Positions 52,401 to 64,000 of a DNA stretch of 64,000 nucleotides are shown here, one piece after another (positions within the stretch are counted from its first letter, which is position 1; each line of letters opens with the position of its first letter). The position numbers were made by a program, and so were the translations under genes. The notes beneath the pieces were generated by a model. The model was not told where the DNA came from, made no database searches, and was given only the letters and a program-made list of their open reading frames with translations. The stretch covers positions 46,186-110,185 of the forward strand of contig CAYUFX010000003.1 in the NCBI GenBank assembly GCA_964444135.1, written 5' to 3'. Origin of the DNA: NIOZ-UU13 sp964444135 (lineage in GTDB: Bacteria; Planctomycetota; Phycisphaerae; Sedimentisphaerales; Anaerobacaceae).

Positions 52401-55400
52401 CGTCAATAATCGTCGCCGCCACACTATTGCGGTCATCCGGATTTCTCGATGTGATAGTAACAGCCTTGTCCACCCAAAGTGCGATGCCCATATTTTCACC
52501 CGTAAGGGGGTTTGAGACTCCACCACCGAAATATGTGCCGGGGTCAACCACAATCGTATCGCCTTCTTTGGCATTATTAACCGCCTCCTGAATTGTCGGG
52601 TAGTTACCGGGCACAGTGACCGTCTTGCCAAGGTACTTTACAAACTCAACGGTAATAGTCTTGTTCGAATCCATTGTCACGGTATTAGTATGAGCATCAG
52701 TACGGTCATTATCAGTGCCTACCCATTTGACCCGATAGCCCGGCTCCACCGTCGCCCACAGCTTAACCACAGTGAACTTTTCGAAGGAACCGCCGCTTGG
52801 CTCGACCGTGCCGTTCTCACCGACGATATTAATAATTAACCGATACTCACCCTCACCGATAGGATAATGTAAGCCTATATCGACCTGCCCGGTGTCAGCG
52901 ACACCATCGGAGCGAGTGGTAAACTCTTCGAGGCCAAGAGCAACCACCGAATTACTTCCAGCATCAACGCACGGGCTCTCCATCTCCTGCCCTGCCGCAG
53001 TTTGACTAAGGCTGTGGTGTGACGCGACAAAGAGTGGGTCAGCATCAATATTACCATCAAGCCAGTTGAGGATGCGTCCCGGCTCGATATAGACAGATTT
53101 CGGACCACGCCCACCCTGAATGTCGCAATACGATACTGTAAGGGTGGCAGGTCTGTCTAAATAGAACGGCTCATTATCGCTGCCTATCGATATCTGGCTG
53201 CCGTTGAGACCTGTGTTGTTCCAAAGGATACTATCGATAAGAATCGTTCGGCTTTGATAAGAGCAGGACAATCCACCTCCTCTTCCGTGCCTGGCATTGT
53301 CTGGGTCATCCGCCCGGTTATTAACAATTGTACAGTTGGAGATTGTTGGTGTAGTAAGCCAGTAGGAGACGATGCCGCCACCGTCCAGAACAGACGAGTT
53401 TCCTTTGACCAGACAGTTTCTAAGCGTCGGGATGCTGGGGTCACCGCCGAAATAAACTCCACCGCCAGAGCCGGAAGACGAATTGCCCGTTATGAAGCAG
53501 TTTTCAATTTGAGCCTCAGAAGACCAGCAGAACATTCCACCGCCGCCCCCGAAGGGCTTTTCAGAACCGAAGGCAATAAGGAACGCTTGAGAAACAGGCA
53601 TAAACCAGCGCGTCTTGGCTCTATTACCCATGATGCTGCAGCCTTTAATCACCGGTGCCCCACTACTCCAGTACATCCCTCCGCCATGCTCAGCGACATT
53701 ATTAATGATGACCGAGTCGGAAATCAATAACTCTGCGTTCTCGCCGTGCCAGTACAGACCGCCTCCAAACGACGATTCATTATTACTAAAGTAACTTCTG
53801 TCGATCGTTACCTCACTGCCGTTATACCAGATTCCGTTGTCCCAGTCCCATATTCCCCCACCGTATAATGCACCTCCGGAGCTGTAAGTCCCAATAGTCG
53901 AATTGCCGATGAAGTCGCTGCCGCTGATCTCGAGTGAACAATCGGACACACAGAACAATCCACCACCGTCGCCTGTGGAGAAGTTATCGACATAGTTAGA
54001 GTCAATAATCTCCACCGTGCAGAAATCGTTAAAGTACTGACCCCCTCCACTTCCACTGGCCCCGGCCTTGTTCCCAATGACCTTGCAGCGATTAACTACA
54101 GCCTCGCACCCAGTTTGATAATATTCGCCGCCGCCGTCTAAGCCGCTGTCGTCATATTGTCTTGAAGCGTTGTTACTTATCGTACAGTTGGTAAGCTCTA
54201 CTTTGCAGTCGTAGTCGTAGTAATTAGCACCTCCATAGTTCGAGGTGAAACTGGTCATGACTAAACCATCCATACCATCAGCGCCGGCTGCTCCGCCAGC
54301 GCCTCCGTCACCTCCGTCACCGGGACCTACATTTACTCCATTTGGCTCATTCGGTTCGCCCGGAGCAACTCCGACGCCGGGTGCAACAGGAATAAGCCCC
54401 GGTGGAGGGCCGCCTGAGCCGCCGTCGCCGCCCACGCCGCCGTCGCCACCTGCGGCATCACCGTCACCGTCACCGCCTATGCCGCCGTCGCCACCGTCAC
54501 CACCACCATAAGTATAAGTCCGGACAATAGTTTTAGTTGCGCTGTCACTAATTATGGTATCTGAGATTTCAGCCTCGCAGTTTTCTCCGAAGAATACGGC
54601 ACCTGCCCAAGACCTTACGCCGTTTACACCCATATTGCCGCCAATACCACCGTCACCGCCGACGCCACCTCCGCTGCTCGCACCTGCTGCACCAGCTGCA
54701 CCGGCCGGCTCTCCGTCACCGCCGTCGGCGCCGTCGGCACCCGGTGCACCTAAGCCACCGTTGCCACCGTCACCGCCGTCACCGCCGTAGTTACCAAGTC
54801 CCTGCTGAGTCGAACAGTTCAGAATCTCACAGTATCGTATCGTTGGACGGCAATTTGGGCCGAAATATATCGCGCCACCTAACGCTTCTCCGCCCTCGCC
54901 GCCTTTTCCACCGTCGCCGCCTCTTCCGCCGGCGCCGCCTGGTCCACCATCGCCGCCGTTTCCGCCTGCGCCGCCTGCTCCTTGAGCACCATCGTTTAAG
55001 CCCTCGCCGCCATTTTGGCCCCCCTGACCGGCCTGACCGGCCTGGCCTCCCTGACCATCCTGACCGTCCTGACCTGCCCCGCCATAACCACCGTCGCCGC
55101 CTATGGCCTGACAGTTAATAATTTTGCAATTCAGGATGATTGGATTACTATCGCCATCGAAATACATCGCCCCGCCGTAGCCGACACCTCCATCGCCACC
55201 GGGAGCGCCGGGAGCACCAGGAAAACCGTCCGCACCAGGCTCACCCGGCAGGCCATCTTCGCCATCCTGACCGGGAAAACCATCTGCCACTGCTTCTGCT
55301 ATAGCATTGGGATCTTCCGGATCAGGCTGTTCAGGCCTGTTGGGGTCGTTCGGTGCCCAATGGTCCGGGTTCGTAGGGTCGGGTACAGGAGGATCCCCTG

Positions 55401-58400
55401 GAGGGTCAAGTGGATCCAGAGGATCCATCGGATCAGGAGCAGGATCAGGAGCCGGATAGATGAAAGCATTGTTCTCACCGTTCCGACCTCGAGCGACAAC
55501 GTTTTCGATGACCAGATGAGCCAGAGTTGGACTGCTGCTGTTAAGGCAGGTTATTGCTCCACCGAGGGCGCCCCCGCCGGGGACACCAACGCCATCGATT
55601 AGTGGCATACTACCGGGATCACCCGGGCCTCTAATAGTGAAGCCATCAACGACGGAGTCGTGGCCTTCACCATTTTGGAAGATAAAGGCAGAACCGCCGG
55701 AAATTGATATAATTGTCTCAGCAACAGAGCAGGGATCATCTGGATGTTCACTGGCGATGGTAATCGCCTTACCCATAAAATCATAGCCGCCGGGATAAGT
55801 GCCGGCCGATACTACGATCTTGTCGCCGTGGTCGTAGGCAGCATTGATTGCCTGACCGATGTTCTGATATTGTCCCGGAACGTGAAGACTCTTTGGCTGT
55901 CGGAACAGGACAGTAACTTCCTTGTTGGAGTCCATCGTTACAGTATTTGTATTAGACCAGGATGTATCATCATCGGTCCCGGACCATCGGTCAACAATGT
56001 AGGTTAGGTCAGGTGCTGCTATAAGTGTTACCACTGTACCATCGGGATAATATTCACCTCTCCTATGATGGGGAAAGATTGCTCCGCGACCGCTGATTAC
56101 TTCGGTACGCAACTGATAAAGAGGAATCTTTTCAAATTCAATCGTAACTTTGGCATCGGCAACAATGGTGACGGCATTGCGGGGCTCCCTCGATGAATCA
56201 TCATCGGTTCCGGTCCACCCCTTGATTCGATAACCAGGTTCAGGATGTGCTGTGAGCAGCACTACTTCGTATTCCCGATAGACACCACTGCCGGGTTCGA
56301 CATAGCCCTTGGCAAGGTTCGGGTCAACGGTCCCACTTTCATCTACCACAGTAACATCCAACTGAACGAGCCGCGCCGGCAAAGCCGGATAGTGAGCACC
56401 TATATCAACGACACCTTCATCACCAACACCGTCAGTTCTTGTCGTATAGGTATCTATCTTCAGACCAATATCCGTATCCGGGTCACCGGCATCCACACAA
56501 GGACTGTCAATTAGTAGCTGTCCAGCCGCACTTTGTCTTAGATAGTAATTGCCCAACGGGCCTTTCGTAAAAAACGGGTCTGAATGAATATTGCCTACAC
56601 CTTTATCATCATCCTCGATGCAGGAATACGTAGCGGAACTGTTGTACAGGTCGTCACCGTTACCCCACAGGATGCAGTTCGTAATTACCGGCGAAGAATC
56701 ATGAAGGGCAAAGATACCACCATCTTTTGGAGCATTGGGGTCGTCAACAACAATAGTGCAATTGGTAATAGTCGGCGATGAATACTCCAGGTCAATTCCG
56801 CCGCCCTTGTAAAGCGCTGAATTGTTCGTAATTATACAATTGAAGATAGTCGGGTTCGCGTAATAGCACGCTATCCCCCCGCCGACGTTATCTGCAAAAT
56901 TATTGCTGATAAGACAGTCTGCAATCCTCGGCGACGACTGCTCACAATTCACTCCGCCGCCTATACCGGTGTTTGACGAGGTTTGGTTGTCGATAATCGT
57001 GCAGTTTTCGATTGTCGGCGAACCGTCTTTACAATCGATTCCGGCACCATAATAGTTTGCAAAATTATTGCTGATAATACAGTCCGTAATCCTCGGCGAT
57101 GCTCCGTCACACCGAATGCCACCTCCATAATCGGCATTACCCCAGCCGATAGTAAAACCCTTCAGAACAGCATCAGGTCCTTCACCGCTTTGGAATGTTA
57201 CTACAGAATCCTCTTCCAATATGCCTAAAATAATTGTGTCTTCAGGGCTGATGTTCGGGTCGTTCGGATCGCTGATATCGCCGCTGCGAAGCGTTATCGC
57301 TTTGCCTTTAAAGTCAATGGTCTCAAGGAAAAGGGCGTTGGCTTCGGCTATCAGTTCATCTCCGTCATTTGCATCGTCTATAGCTTCCTGGATGGTGGAG
57401 TAAAGATTAGCAGGGTCACTTGGGTCGTCTTTGCTGTTGAGAACTTTTCCTGCTTTTCCGCTTGGAATTAACGTCAATGCATTATACAGATTAATACGTC
57501 CGCCTGACAGACAAAGTCGGGGCGATGATAATACCGGGTCAACCGTCTTTAAAAGAATGCCCTTTACAGTGCTGTGTGCCAGCGTTGGATACTCTGCCCA
57601 AATCAGTGCACAAGCACCTGATGCAAATGGAGCGGATAATGATGTCCCGCTTAAGGTCTCGTAATTCGTCGACACATTAAAAACGAGCATTGCAAAATTT
57701 TGTTTTGTTGGAGACGTACTCAGAATCTCCGTGCCCGGCTCAGCAATGTCAACAGAAGTCTCTCCAAAATTGGAGAAATCCGACCTCTGGTCATCGGCGT
57801 CCGTTGACATTACAGCAATGATGTTGTCTAAGTTAAAGCTTGCAGGATAGACAGGATTCACGTCATTATCGCTGCCATAATCGTTACCTGCCGCAGCCAC
57901 GAAAAGCACCCCGGCATCCCCGGCGTCTCTGATAGCATCATAAAGAGATTGCGAATGAAAGTTACCACCCCACGATGCGTTTATAATCTTGGCACCATTA
58001 TCAACGGCATACCCAATTGCTTCAACCGCTTCACTAATAAATACCTCAGGCTCAACATTATAATCATCAGCGAAGACTTTCAGGGCCATCATCTTGACGT
58101 TCCAACAGACGCCGACAACGCCCCTACCATTATTACCGACTGCGCCGATGATTCCCGCTACATGGGTGCCGTGAAAGTGATTATCAATGGGGTCGCTGTC
58201 ATCATCATCCGGGTCTCTTGCGACAGCACCGGCAAAATCATAACCATAAATATCATCTATATAGCCGTTGTTGTCGTCGTCAACATCCGGCGAACCTCTC
58301 ATCTCTTCACTGTTCACCCACATGTTATCCGCAAGGTCAGGATGGGTATAGTCAACGCCTGTGTCGGTAATTGCTACGACAATATCAGGCTCGCCGGTCT

Positions 58401-58914
58401 GAATATCCCAGGCCTCAGGTGCATCAATGTCGGCACCCTCTGTTCCTCCGGTTTGGCCGGTGTTGTTCATCCCCCATAAATCGGAAAACATAGGGTCGTT
58501 GGGAACTGCAAGCAGCTTGTACTTGTAGTTCGGCTCGGCGTACAAAACATTAGCCGACTGGTTGAACTCGATACAGGCATCCGCAACACTCATGCCTTCA
58601 GGAAGCTTTACAACAGCCAGGCCTGGCGCTATCTCGTCATATTCCCTATCTACTACTGACCCGCTAAAGATATAATTCGAAATCGAATTCCTCATTGCCT
58701 GAGATGTCAAAGGCCCAATTGGTTTTAGAAGCCCCTCCGGCACCTGGGCTCCTGCTTCCACCTCTGCAAAACGAACAAGCAATTCGCCTTGCTTATAGGC
58801 TGTGAAATCATCTTCCGATAAGTTGTAAAATCTTATATCGGGTAAATCAACTGCCCGTGCAAAACCAGCTACGGACAGTAAAATCAATACGCTAATCAGA
58901 ATTTGCCGCTTCAT
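49408..58914 (-). CDS. Giant secreted subtilase with beta-helix, Gly-rich, dockerin and Fn3-like modules
   Basis: A 3168-residue protein. A signal peptide (to about 21) and pro-domain are followed by an S8 domain with a complete triad: Asp184 (AITDTGVDYT), His248 (HGTHVAG), Ser425 (GTSLSAPF), and oxyanion Asn344. Several thousand bases of right-handed beta-helix coils follow, with repeats of the type NCTI-x-x-N and GGGI. InlB-like linkers (GYRIKGWTGTDDD) separate blocks. Around 54240-55320 collagen-like Gly-rich loops (runs of GGDGG, GAPGAPG) sit between coils. Near 50320-50520 a dockerin-like pair (DLVLDGIINFHDF, ITSDTYVDMRDI) appears, and three Fn3-like units (VEYYFEN-x-HDSGWQ) end it. It is probably a cell-surface protein processed or assembled on the cell. 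Convergent with aroC. Confidence 0.82.
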   Translation of the reverse strand: MKRQILISVLILLSVAGFARAVDLPDIRFYNLSEDDFTAYKQGELLVRFAEVEAGAQVPEGLLKPIGPLTSQAMRNSISNYIFSGSVVDREYDEIAPGLAVVKLPEGMSVADACIEFNQSANVLYAEPNYKYKLLAVPNDPMFSDLWGMNNTGQTGGTEGADIDAPEAWDIQTGEPDIVVAITDTGVDYTHPDLADNMWVNSEEMRGSPDVDDDNNGYIDDIYGYDFAGAVARDPDDDDSDPIDNHFHGTHVAGIIGAVGNNGRGVVGVCWNVKMMALKVFADDYNVEPEVFISEAVEAIGYAVDNGAKIINASWGGNFHSQSLYDAIRDAGDAGVLFVAAAGNDYGSDNDVNPVYPASFNLDNIIAVMSTDADDQRSDFSNFGETSVDIAEPGTEILSTSPTKQNFAMLVFNVSTNYETLSGTSLSAPFASGACALIWAEYPTLAHSTVKGILLKTVDPVLSSPRLCLSGGRINLYNALTLIPSGKAGKVLNSKDDPSDPANLYSTIQEAIDDANDGDELIAEANALFLETIDFKGKAITLRSGDISDPNDPNISPEDTIILGILEEDSVVTFQSGEGPDAVLKGFTIGWGNADYGGGIRCDGASPRITDCIISNNFANYYGAGIDCKDGSPTIENCTIIDNQTSSNTGIGGGVNCEQSSPRIADCLISNNFADNVGGGIACYYANPTIFNCIITNNSALYKGGGIDLEYSSPTITNCTIVVDDPNAPKDGGIFALHDSSPVITNCILWGNGDDLYNSSATYSCIEDDDKGVGNIHSDPFFTKGPLGNYYLRQSAAGQLLIDSPCVDAGDPDTDIGLKIDTYTTRTDGVGDEGVVDIGAHYPALPARLVQLDVTVVDESGTVDPNLAKGYVEPGSGVYREYEVVLLTAHPEPGYRIKGWTGTDDDSSREPRNAVTIVADAKVTIEFEKIPLYQLRTEVISGRGAIFPHHRRGEYYPDGTVVTLIAAPDLTYIVDRWSGTDDDTSWSNTNTVTMDSNKEVTVLFRQPKSLHVPGQYQNIGQAINAAYDHGDKIVVSAGTYPGGYDFMGKAITIASEHPDDPCSVAETIISISGGSAFIFQNGEGHDSVVDGFTIRGPGDPGSMPLIDGVGVPGGGALGGAITCLNSSSPTLAHLVIENVVARGRNGENNAFIYPAPDPAPDPMDPLDPLDPPGDPPVPDPTNPDHWAPNDPNRPEQPDPEDPNAIAEAVADGFPGQDGEDGLPGEPGADGFPGAPGAPGGDGGVGYGGAMYFDGDSNPIILNCKIINCQAIGGDGGYGGAGQDGQDGQGGQAGQAGQGGQNGGEGLNDGAQGAGGAGGNGGDGGPGGAGGRGGDGGKGGEGGEALGGAIYFGPNCRPTIRYCEILNCSTQQGLGNYGGDGGDGGNGGLGAPGADGADGGDGEPAGAAGAAGASSGGGVGGDGGIGGNMGVNGVRSWAGAVFFGENCEAEISDTIISDSATKTIVRTYTYGGGDGGDGGIGGDGDGDAAGGDGGVGGDGGSGGPPPGLIPVAPGVGVAPGEPNEPNGVNVGPGDGGDGGAGGAAGADGMDGLVMTSFTSNYGGANYYDYDCKVELTNCTISNNASRQYDDSGLDGGGEYYQTGCEAVVNRCKVIGNKAGASGSGGGQYFNDFCTVEIIDSNYVDNFSTGDGGGLFCVSDCSLEISGSDFIGNSTIGTYSSGGALYGGGIWDWDNGIWYNGSEVTIDRSYFSNNESSFGGGLYWHGENAELLISDSVIINNVAEHGGGMYWSSGAPVIKGCSIMGNRAKTRWFMPVSQAFLIAFGSEKPFGGGGGMFCWSSEAQIENCFITGNSSSGSGGGVYFGGDPSIPTLRNCLVKGNSSVLDGGGIVSYWLTTPTISNCTIVNNRADDPDNARHGRGGGLSCSYQSRTILIDSILWNNTGLNGSQISIGSDNEPFYLDRPATLTVSYCDIQGGRGPKSVYIEPGRILNWLDGNIDADPLFVASHHSLSQTAAGQEMESPCVDAGSNSVVALGLEEFTTRSDGVADTGQVDIGLHYPIGEGEYRLIINIVGENGTVEPSGGSFEKFTVVKLWATVEPGYRVKWVGTDNDRTDAHTNTVTMDSNKTITVEFVKYLGKTVTVPGNYPTIQEAVNNAKEGDTIVVDPGTYFGGGVSNPLTGENMGIALWVDKAVTITSRNPDDRNSVAATIIDGYIGTNDWNYIGVAFASNTDSKTVLNGITIQNCGGHWSDGADGDRNANHPNGEDGTPGQGGAILIDKGASPIIKNCILRNNLVEGGNGGNGENATDALNAGRGGWGGWARGGAIWCAPDSNPKFINCIIENNTARGGNAGNGGDSATGSANYGGNYSRSRAIYFDPNSLDSEFVNGDLWKSFRWDFAPNFGELYGEPNLTSYIGDYRWYSGYGGGAFCDIGSKVTFINCEIRGNRTEGGMSGIGGAGVAGRNIEPMVSYQLPTYGAGVYCAADSAITFTDCTFEDNIASGLPPGVTDPNHRLDPYSGYGGGVCAESSAAVVFVDCNFVDNDADSGGGIYIDNTDVTIIDCNIASNTALRGGGFIGVDGLINIIGSKVTNNRAIGDVNDPNDDFILTDGAGLYCWLGGMNIQDCNISGNIADFSGGGVYLRDVNGVSLINNLILNNAAGRDGGGVSANWYTNSIVSNCTFVGNAATGSFGEPNNTGFGGGLFNSYESDCVITDSIFWENYGLKGDAVAVRGGFEFDQRCATLTISYSGIKDEQSAFWVDDGCTLNWGDGNISKDPLFTKGPLGDYYLSQTKAGQSRNSPYVDAGSDYASHINLLGYTTRTDEISDTGRVDIGFHHPKVEPCRLCDLVLDGIINFHDFAILADRWLGEGCSQANNWCQGADITSDTYVDMRDIALLADCWLVEDTSAPLPNPSRWETEPNIVTSGSISMTAETASDAWGWDVEYYFENISDSRHDSGWQKSPTYTDGGLTPNVRYGYKVKTRDEIGNETRWSPVRYAGRDSTPPAPAPYIETISADSMTSVSMTATTAYDASDVEYYFENTAGDGHDSGWQDDPNYTDPNLDPNTVYSYRVKARDKSSNRNETDWSETVSVRTFVPVDMTAPTPNPMEWDPTVDPNGFDGTPREINNGGGIWDNWAVMTATVATDDSGGIVEYFFECTTDSRFSSGWQTDPFYTVLLGRSGQGQRFRVMARDPSHNGTAWSTEERADPP

Positions 58915-59050
58915 TATTCCGTTTCTAAACTGCCTTTCATCATTCCTTAAACTGTAAATACCTCAAGATACCCCACGAGCTAAAACGTTATAAATCAGGC
59001 CTTGCAAAAATGTGGAAACTGTCACAAATGCCCCAGCAACCACCACAAGG

Positions 59051-62569
<3,519 letters not shown>

Positions 62570-62673
62570 AATAAACCTCCTGCCAAAAATATACCACCCT
62601 CGTAAGGAAATTTCTATTAAGTTACGTTCTTCACAACCTCCAGTTCTAATAGACAAGACTTATGATAATCGAG

Positions 62674-62700
62674 TTTATAATAAAATCTCTAATATTGCAA
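62674..62700 (-). promoter_or_regulatory. Candidate promoter for the secretin gene
   Basis: Minus strand TTGCAA (62700-62695) and TATAAA (62679-62674) with a rather short 15-bp spacer. For tsaB on the plus strand, TTGACA occurs at 62750-62755 without a good -10. Confidence 0.3.
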
Positions 62701-62864
62701 GAGAAAAATTTGATTTATATCAACTTGGCCGATAATATTCAAGTTTCTATTTGACAAAATGGGAAGCTTGGGTAAATCAAGGCAAAAATAGTCACCTAAA
62801 AAACGCTTTTTTATGGCCAAAAAGAGGCTTTTAACAAAACTTAAAATCGCAAAAAAAACATAAT

Positions 62865-63746
62865 ATGAACCAAAAACCTCTCGTTTTAGCTGTTGAAACA
62901 TCCAGCAGAATAGGCTCCGTTGTAATAGCCCTCGGTGAAAAATTTCTCGCCGAAACCACTTTTTCCGCACCAATCAGGCACAGCGCGGAGATTTTTCCAG
63001 CCATCAGTGACATCCTGCAACGCTTCAGCAGAAAGCCCGACCAAATCGAACAGGTCCACATCTCCGTCGGACCGGGAAGCTTCACAGGTCTGCGCATCGC
63101 CGTAACCCTCGCAAAGACAATGCACTTAGCCAACGCCGCGAAAATTGTAGCAGTCGATACACTCGACGTAATCGCCGCCAATGCAATCGACTATATAAAG
63201 GAAGAAAACACAACCATAACTTTTCATCCTGAACAAAATGAAGTCGAAGACCCGCTAAGCTTGTCCTCGACTCCCATCGGCCAGCGGGAATCTCCTGAAA
63301 GAATCGCCGCCATTACCGACGCCAAGAGAGGCCGGTTCTTCATCGCCGTTTACAAACGTCTCCACGAAAGCACAGTGTCATTCCTGCGAAACTTGTCCTC
63401 GACTCCAATCGGGGAGCAGGAATCCACTTCTCACTATCCGCTATCCGCTATCCGCTACCCGCTAATAAAACTTTTTCCGGATTCCCTAATGACCGCATCC
63501 GAATTCCTCGCCCAATTCGCCTGTGACGAAAACCCCATCTGGCTGCTCGGCGATGGCCTTCTATATTATAAGGATAAATTCAAAGCAGACAGCACTCGAT
63601 TTTTAGAACAGAAATACTGGAGCCCGCAAGCTTCAAAGGTTCACCTGCTCGGCTGGAAAAAAGCCCTGACCAACCAGTTTGCAGACCCCTTAACGCTAAC
63701 TCCCAATTATTTACTCCGCCCCGACATCAAAATAAAACAACGATGA
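62865..63746 (+). CDS. tsaB: TsaB: tRNA t6A37 biosynthesis ASKHA-fold protein
   Basis: Partner of TsaD in threonylcarbamoyladenosine synthesis. VLAVETSSRIGSVVI, the motif HISVGPGSFTGLRIAVTLAKTMHLA and a family-typical AAITDAKRGRFF are present. At 293 residues it is about 60 longer than the usual 220-235. Two inserted segments explain this: about 120-144 (ending LSSTPIGQRES) and about 171-199 (starting VSFLRNLSSTPIGEQES). Both are translations of dispersed palindromic DNA repeats. Both lie outside the N-terminal conserved core. The ribosome-binding site is weak. Confidence 0.9.
   Translation: MNQKPLVLAVETSSRIGSVVIALGEKFLAETTFSAPIRHSAEIFPAISDILQRFSRKPDQIEQVHISVGPGSFTGLRIAVTLAKTMHLANAAKIVAVDTLDVIAANAIDYIKEENTTITFHPEQNEVEDPLSLSSTPIGQRESPERIAAITDAKRGRFFIAVYKRLHESTVSFLRNLSSTPIGEQESTSHYPLSAIRYPLIKLFPDSLMTASEFLAQFACDENPIWLLGDGLLYYKDKFKADSTRFLEQKYWSPQASKVHLLGWKKALTNQFADPLTLTPNYLLRPDIKIKQR
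63223..63296. repeat. REP-derived insertion 1 inside tsaB
   Basis: It begins with TCATCCTGAACAAAATGAAGTCGAAG, a degenerate form of the CCTGAGC...GTCGAAGG family. It goes on through CCCGCT ... AGCGGG (63251-63256 and 63283-63288), enclosing CTTGTCCTCGACTCC. It keeps the frame open. Confidence 0.65.
63377..63462. repeat. REP-derived insertion 2 inside tsaB plus heptamer repeats
   Basis: GTCATTCCTGC ... GCAGGAATCC palindrome enclosing CTTGTCCTCGACTCC, nearly the same phrase as in insertion 1. It is followed by tandem GCTATCC heptamers (three copies and a variant). All of it is translated in frame. Confidence 0.7.
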
Positions 63747-63759
63747 CTCCTTACTTCCT

Positions 63760-63840
63760 CCACTCCCTCTTATTTGTTATTCGCTATTCTTTGTTCGATA
63801 TTCTTTATTCGACATTCGACATTCAATATCCCCCTTGTTT
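63760..63840. repeat. Phrase-like AT-rich stretch after tsaB
   Basis: Repeated words ATTCGATATTC, ATTCGACATTC and TTCTTTATTCG without coding content. The same kind of sequence separates pyrR and pyrB. Confidence 0.5.
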
Positions 63841-63880
63841 CTGTCTTATCAATAAACCATTCACCAATTACTAACAAACA

Positions 63881-63911
63881 GGGCTTATACCGAATCAATC
63901 GGCATAAGCCC
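63881..63911. terminator. Hairpin, possible convergent terminator
   Basis: GGGCTTAT (63881-63888) pairs with ATAAGCCC (63904-63911), and CCGA with TCGG inside. A weak T-rich tail is lacking on the plus strand. It lies between tsaB and a possible minus-strand gene. Confidence 0.4.
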
Positions 63912-63934
63912 CGTATTGATACGAATCTGCTATA

Positions 63935-64000
63935 TTAACTGGGCAATCTTAATACTACAACGCCACTTCGGTTTTCAAAATGCAACAACGTATAGCCTTT
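63935..64000 (-). CDS. Possible C-terminal end of a minus-strand gene
   Basis: A frame open from the window edge ends at TAA (63937-63935), giving about 21 residues ending in GVVVLRLPS. The hairpin at 63881-63911 would sit downstream. Too short to identify. This may be chance. Confidence 0.25.
   Translation of the reverse strand, partial: KGYTLLHFENRSGVVVLRLPS

Noticed and set aside
54245..54790. Pro/Ser-rich plus-strand frames
   Set aside because: Shadows of the Gly-rich loops of the 3168-residue protein. The beta-helix frame is continuous on the minus strand.

Overview
The window reads as chromosomal DNA of an anaerobic or microaerobic, carbohydrate-rich-niche bacterium of the Planctomycetota, most like the Phycisphaerae/Sedimentisphaerales. 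This is an inference, not a database result. It rests on large secreted proteins with right-handed beta-helix repeats, dockerin-like EF-hand pairs and 'DPNDPN' style linkers. It also rests on a one-polypeptide pyruvate:ferredoxin oxidoreductase, an exosortase/exopolysaccharide locus, a chorismate synthase with an unusual active-site region, and many dispersed palindromic repeats. No rRNA, tRNA or CRISPR array was seen.

Layout. Positions 1-2.7 kb hold an AT-rich restriction-modification remnant: a DNA methyltransferase cut off before its AdoMet-binding motif, an unknown protein and a PD-(D/E)XK nuclease. At 2.8-5.3 kb are trkA and trkH (potassium uptake, minus strand), with the orphan tail of an NtrC-type regulator behind them. 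At 5.5-9.6 kb are a Ycf46-like AAA ATPase, a PEGA lipoprotein, an orphan HicB-like antitoxin, small unknown genes and a decayed IS1380-type transposase. At 9.6-22.5 kb lies a minus-strand exopolysaccharide/exosortase locus. In transcription order it holds a Wza-like export lipoprotein, an exosortase, an EpsI-like partner, a 1681-residue TPR protein, a Wzc-like BY-kinase/chain-length protein and a sugar-nucleotide epimerase. At 22.9-29.6 kb are a secreted Gln-tailed protein, a lipoprotein and nifJ (PFOR). At 30-32.5 kb is a PKD-bearing subtilase.

The 32.7-40 kb stretch is minus strand: a YacP-like NYN protein, a HEPN/MNT toxin-antitoxin pair with a frameshifted HEPN gene, then a pyrimidine operon (pyrR-pyrB-HEAT/carboxypeptidase-regulatory protein-pyrC-small membrane protein). 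At 40-46.2 kb is a plus-strand run of secreted hydrolases: a degenerate subtilase with dockerin, a metallophosphoesterase with dockerin, and an M14 carboxypeptidase with LamG. A 55-bp tandem palindrome array follows, then aroA and aroC of the shikimate pathway. At 49.4-62.6 kb are a 3168-residue subtilase/beta-helix/Gly-rich/dockerin protein and a secretin with a long Gly-Met-Tyr repeat, both minus strand. tsaB and the last few codons of a possible minus-strand gene close the window.

The recurring theme is repeat biology. REP/BIME-like palindromes, a small MITE-like family with terminal inverted repeats, and short phrase-like tandem repeats sit between genes and have also entered reading frames without breaking them (tsaB twice, the epimerase, the exosortase, pyrC, the Wza-like gene). 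Several expression signals are readable by eye: 17-bp-spaced sigma70-type promoters before nifJ, the 30 kb subtilase, pyrR and the 40.2 kb gene. There is also a hairpin abutting the pyrR start codon and a terminator-like leader before the 40.2 kb gene.
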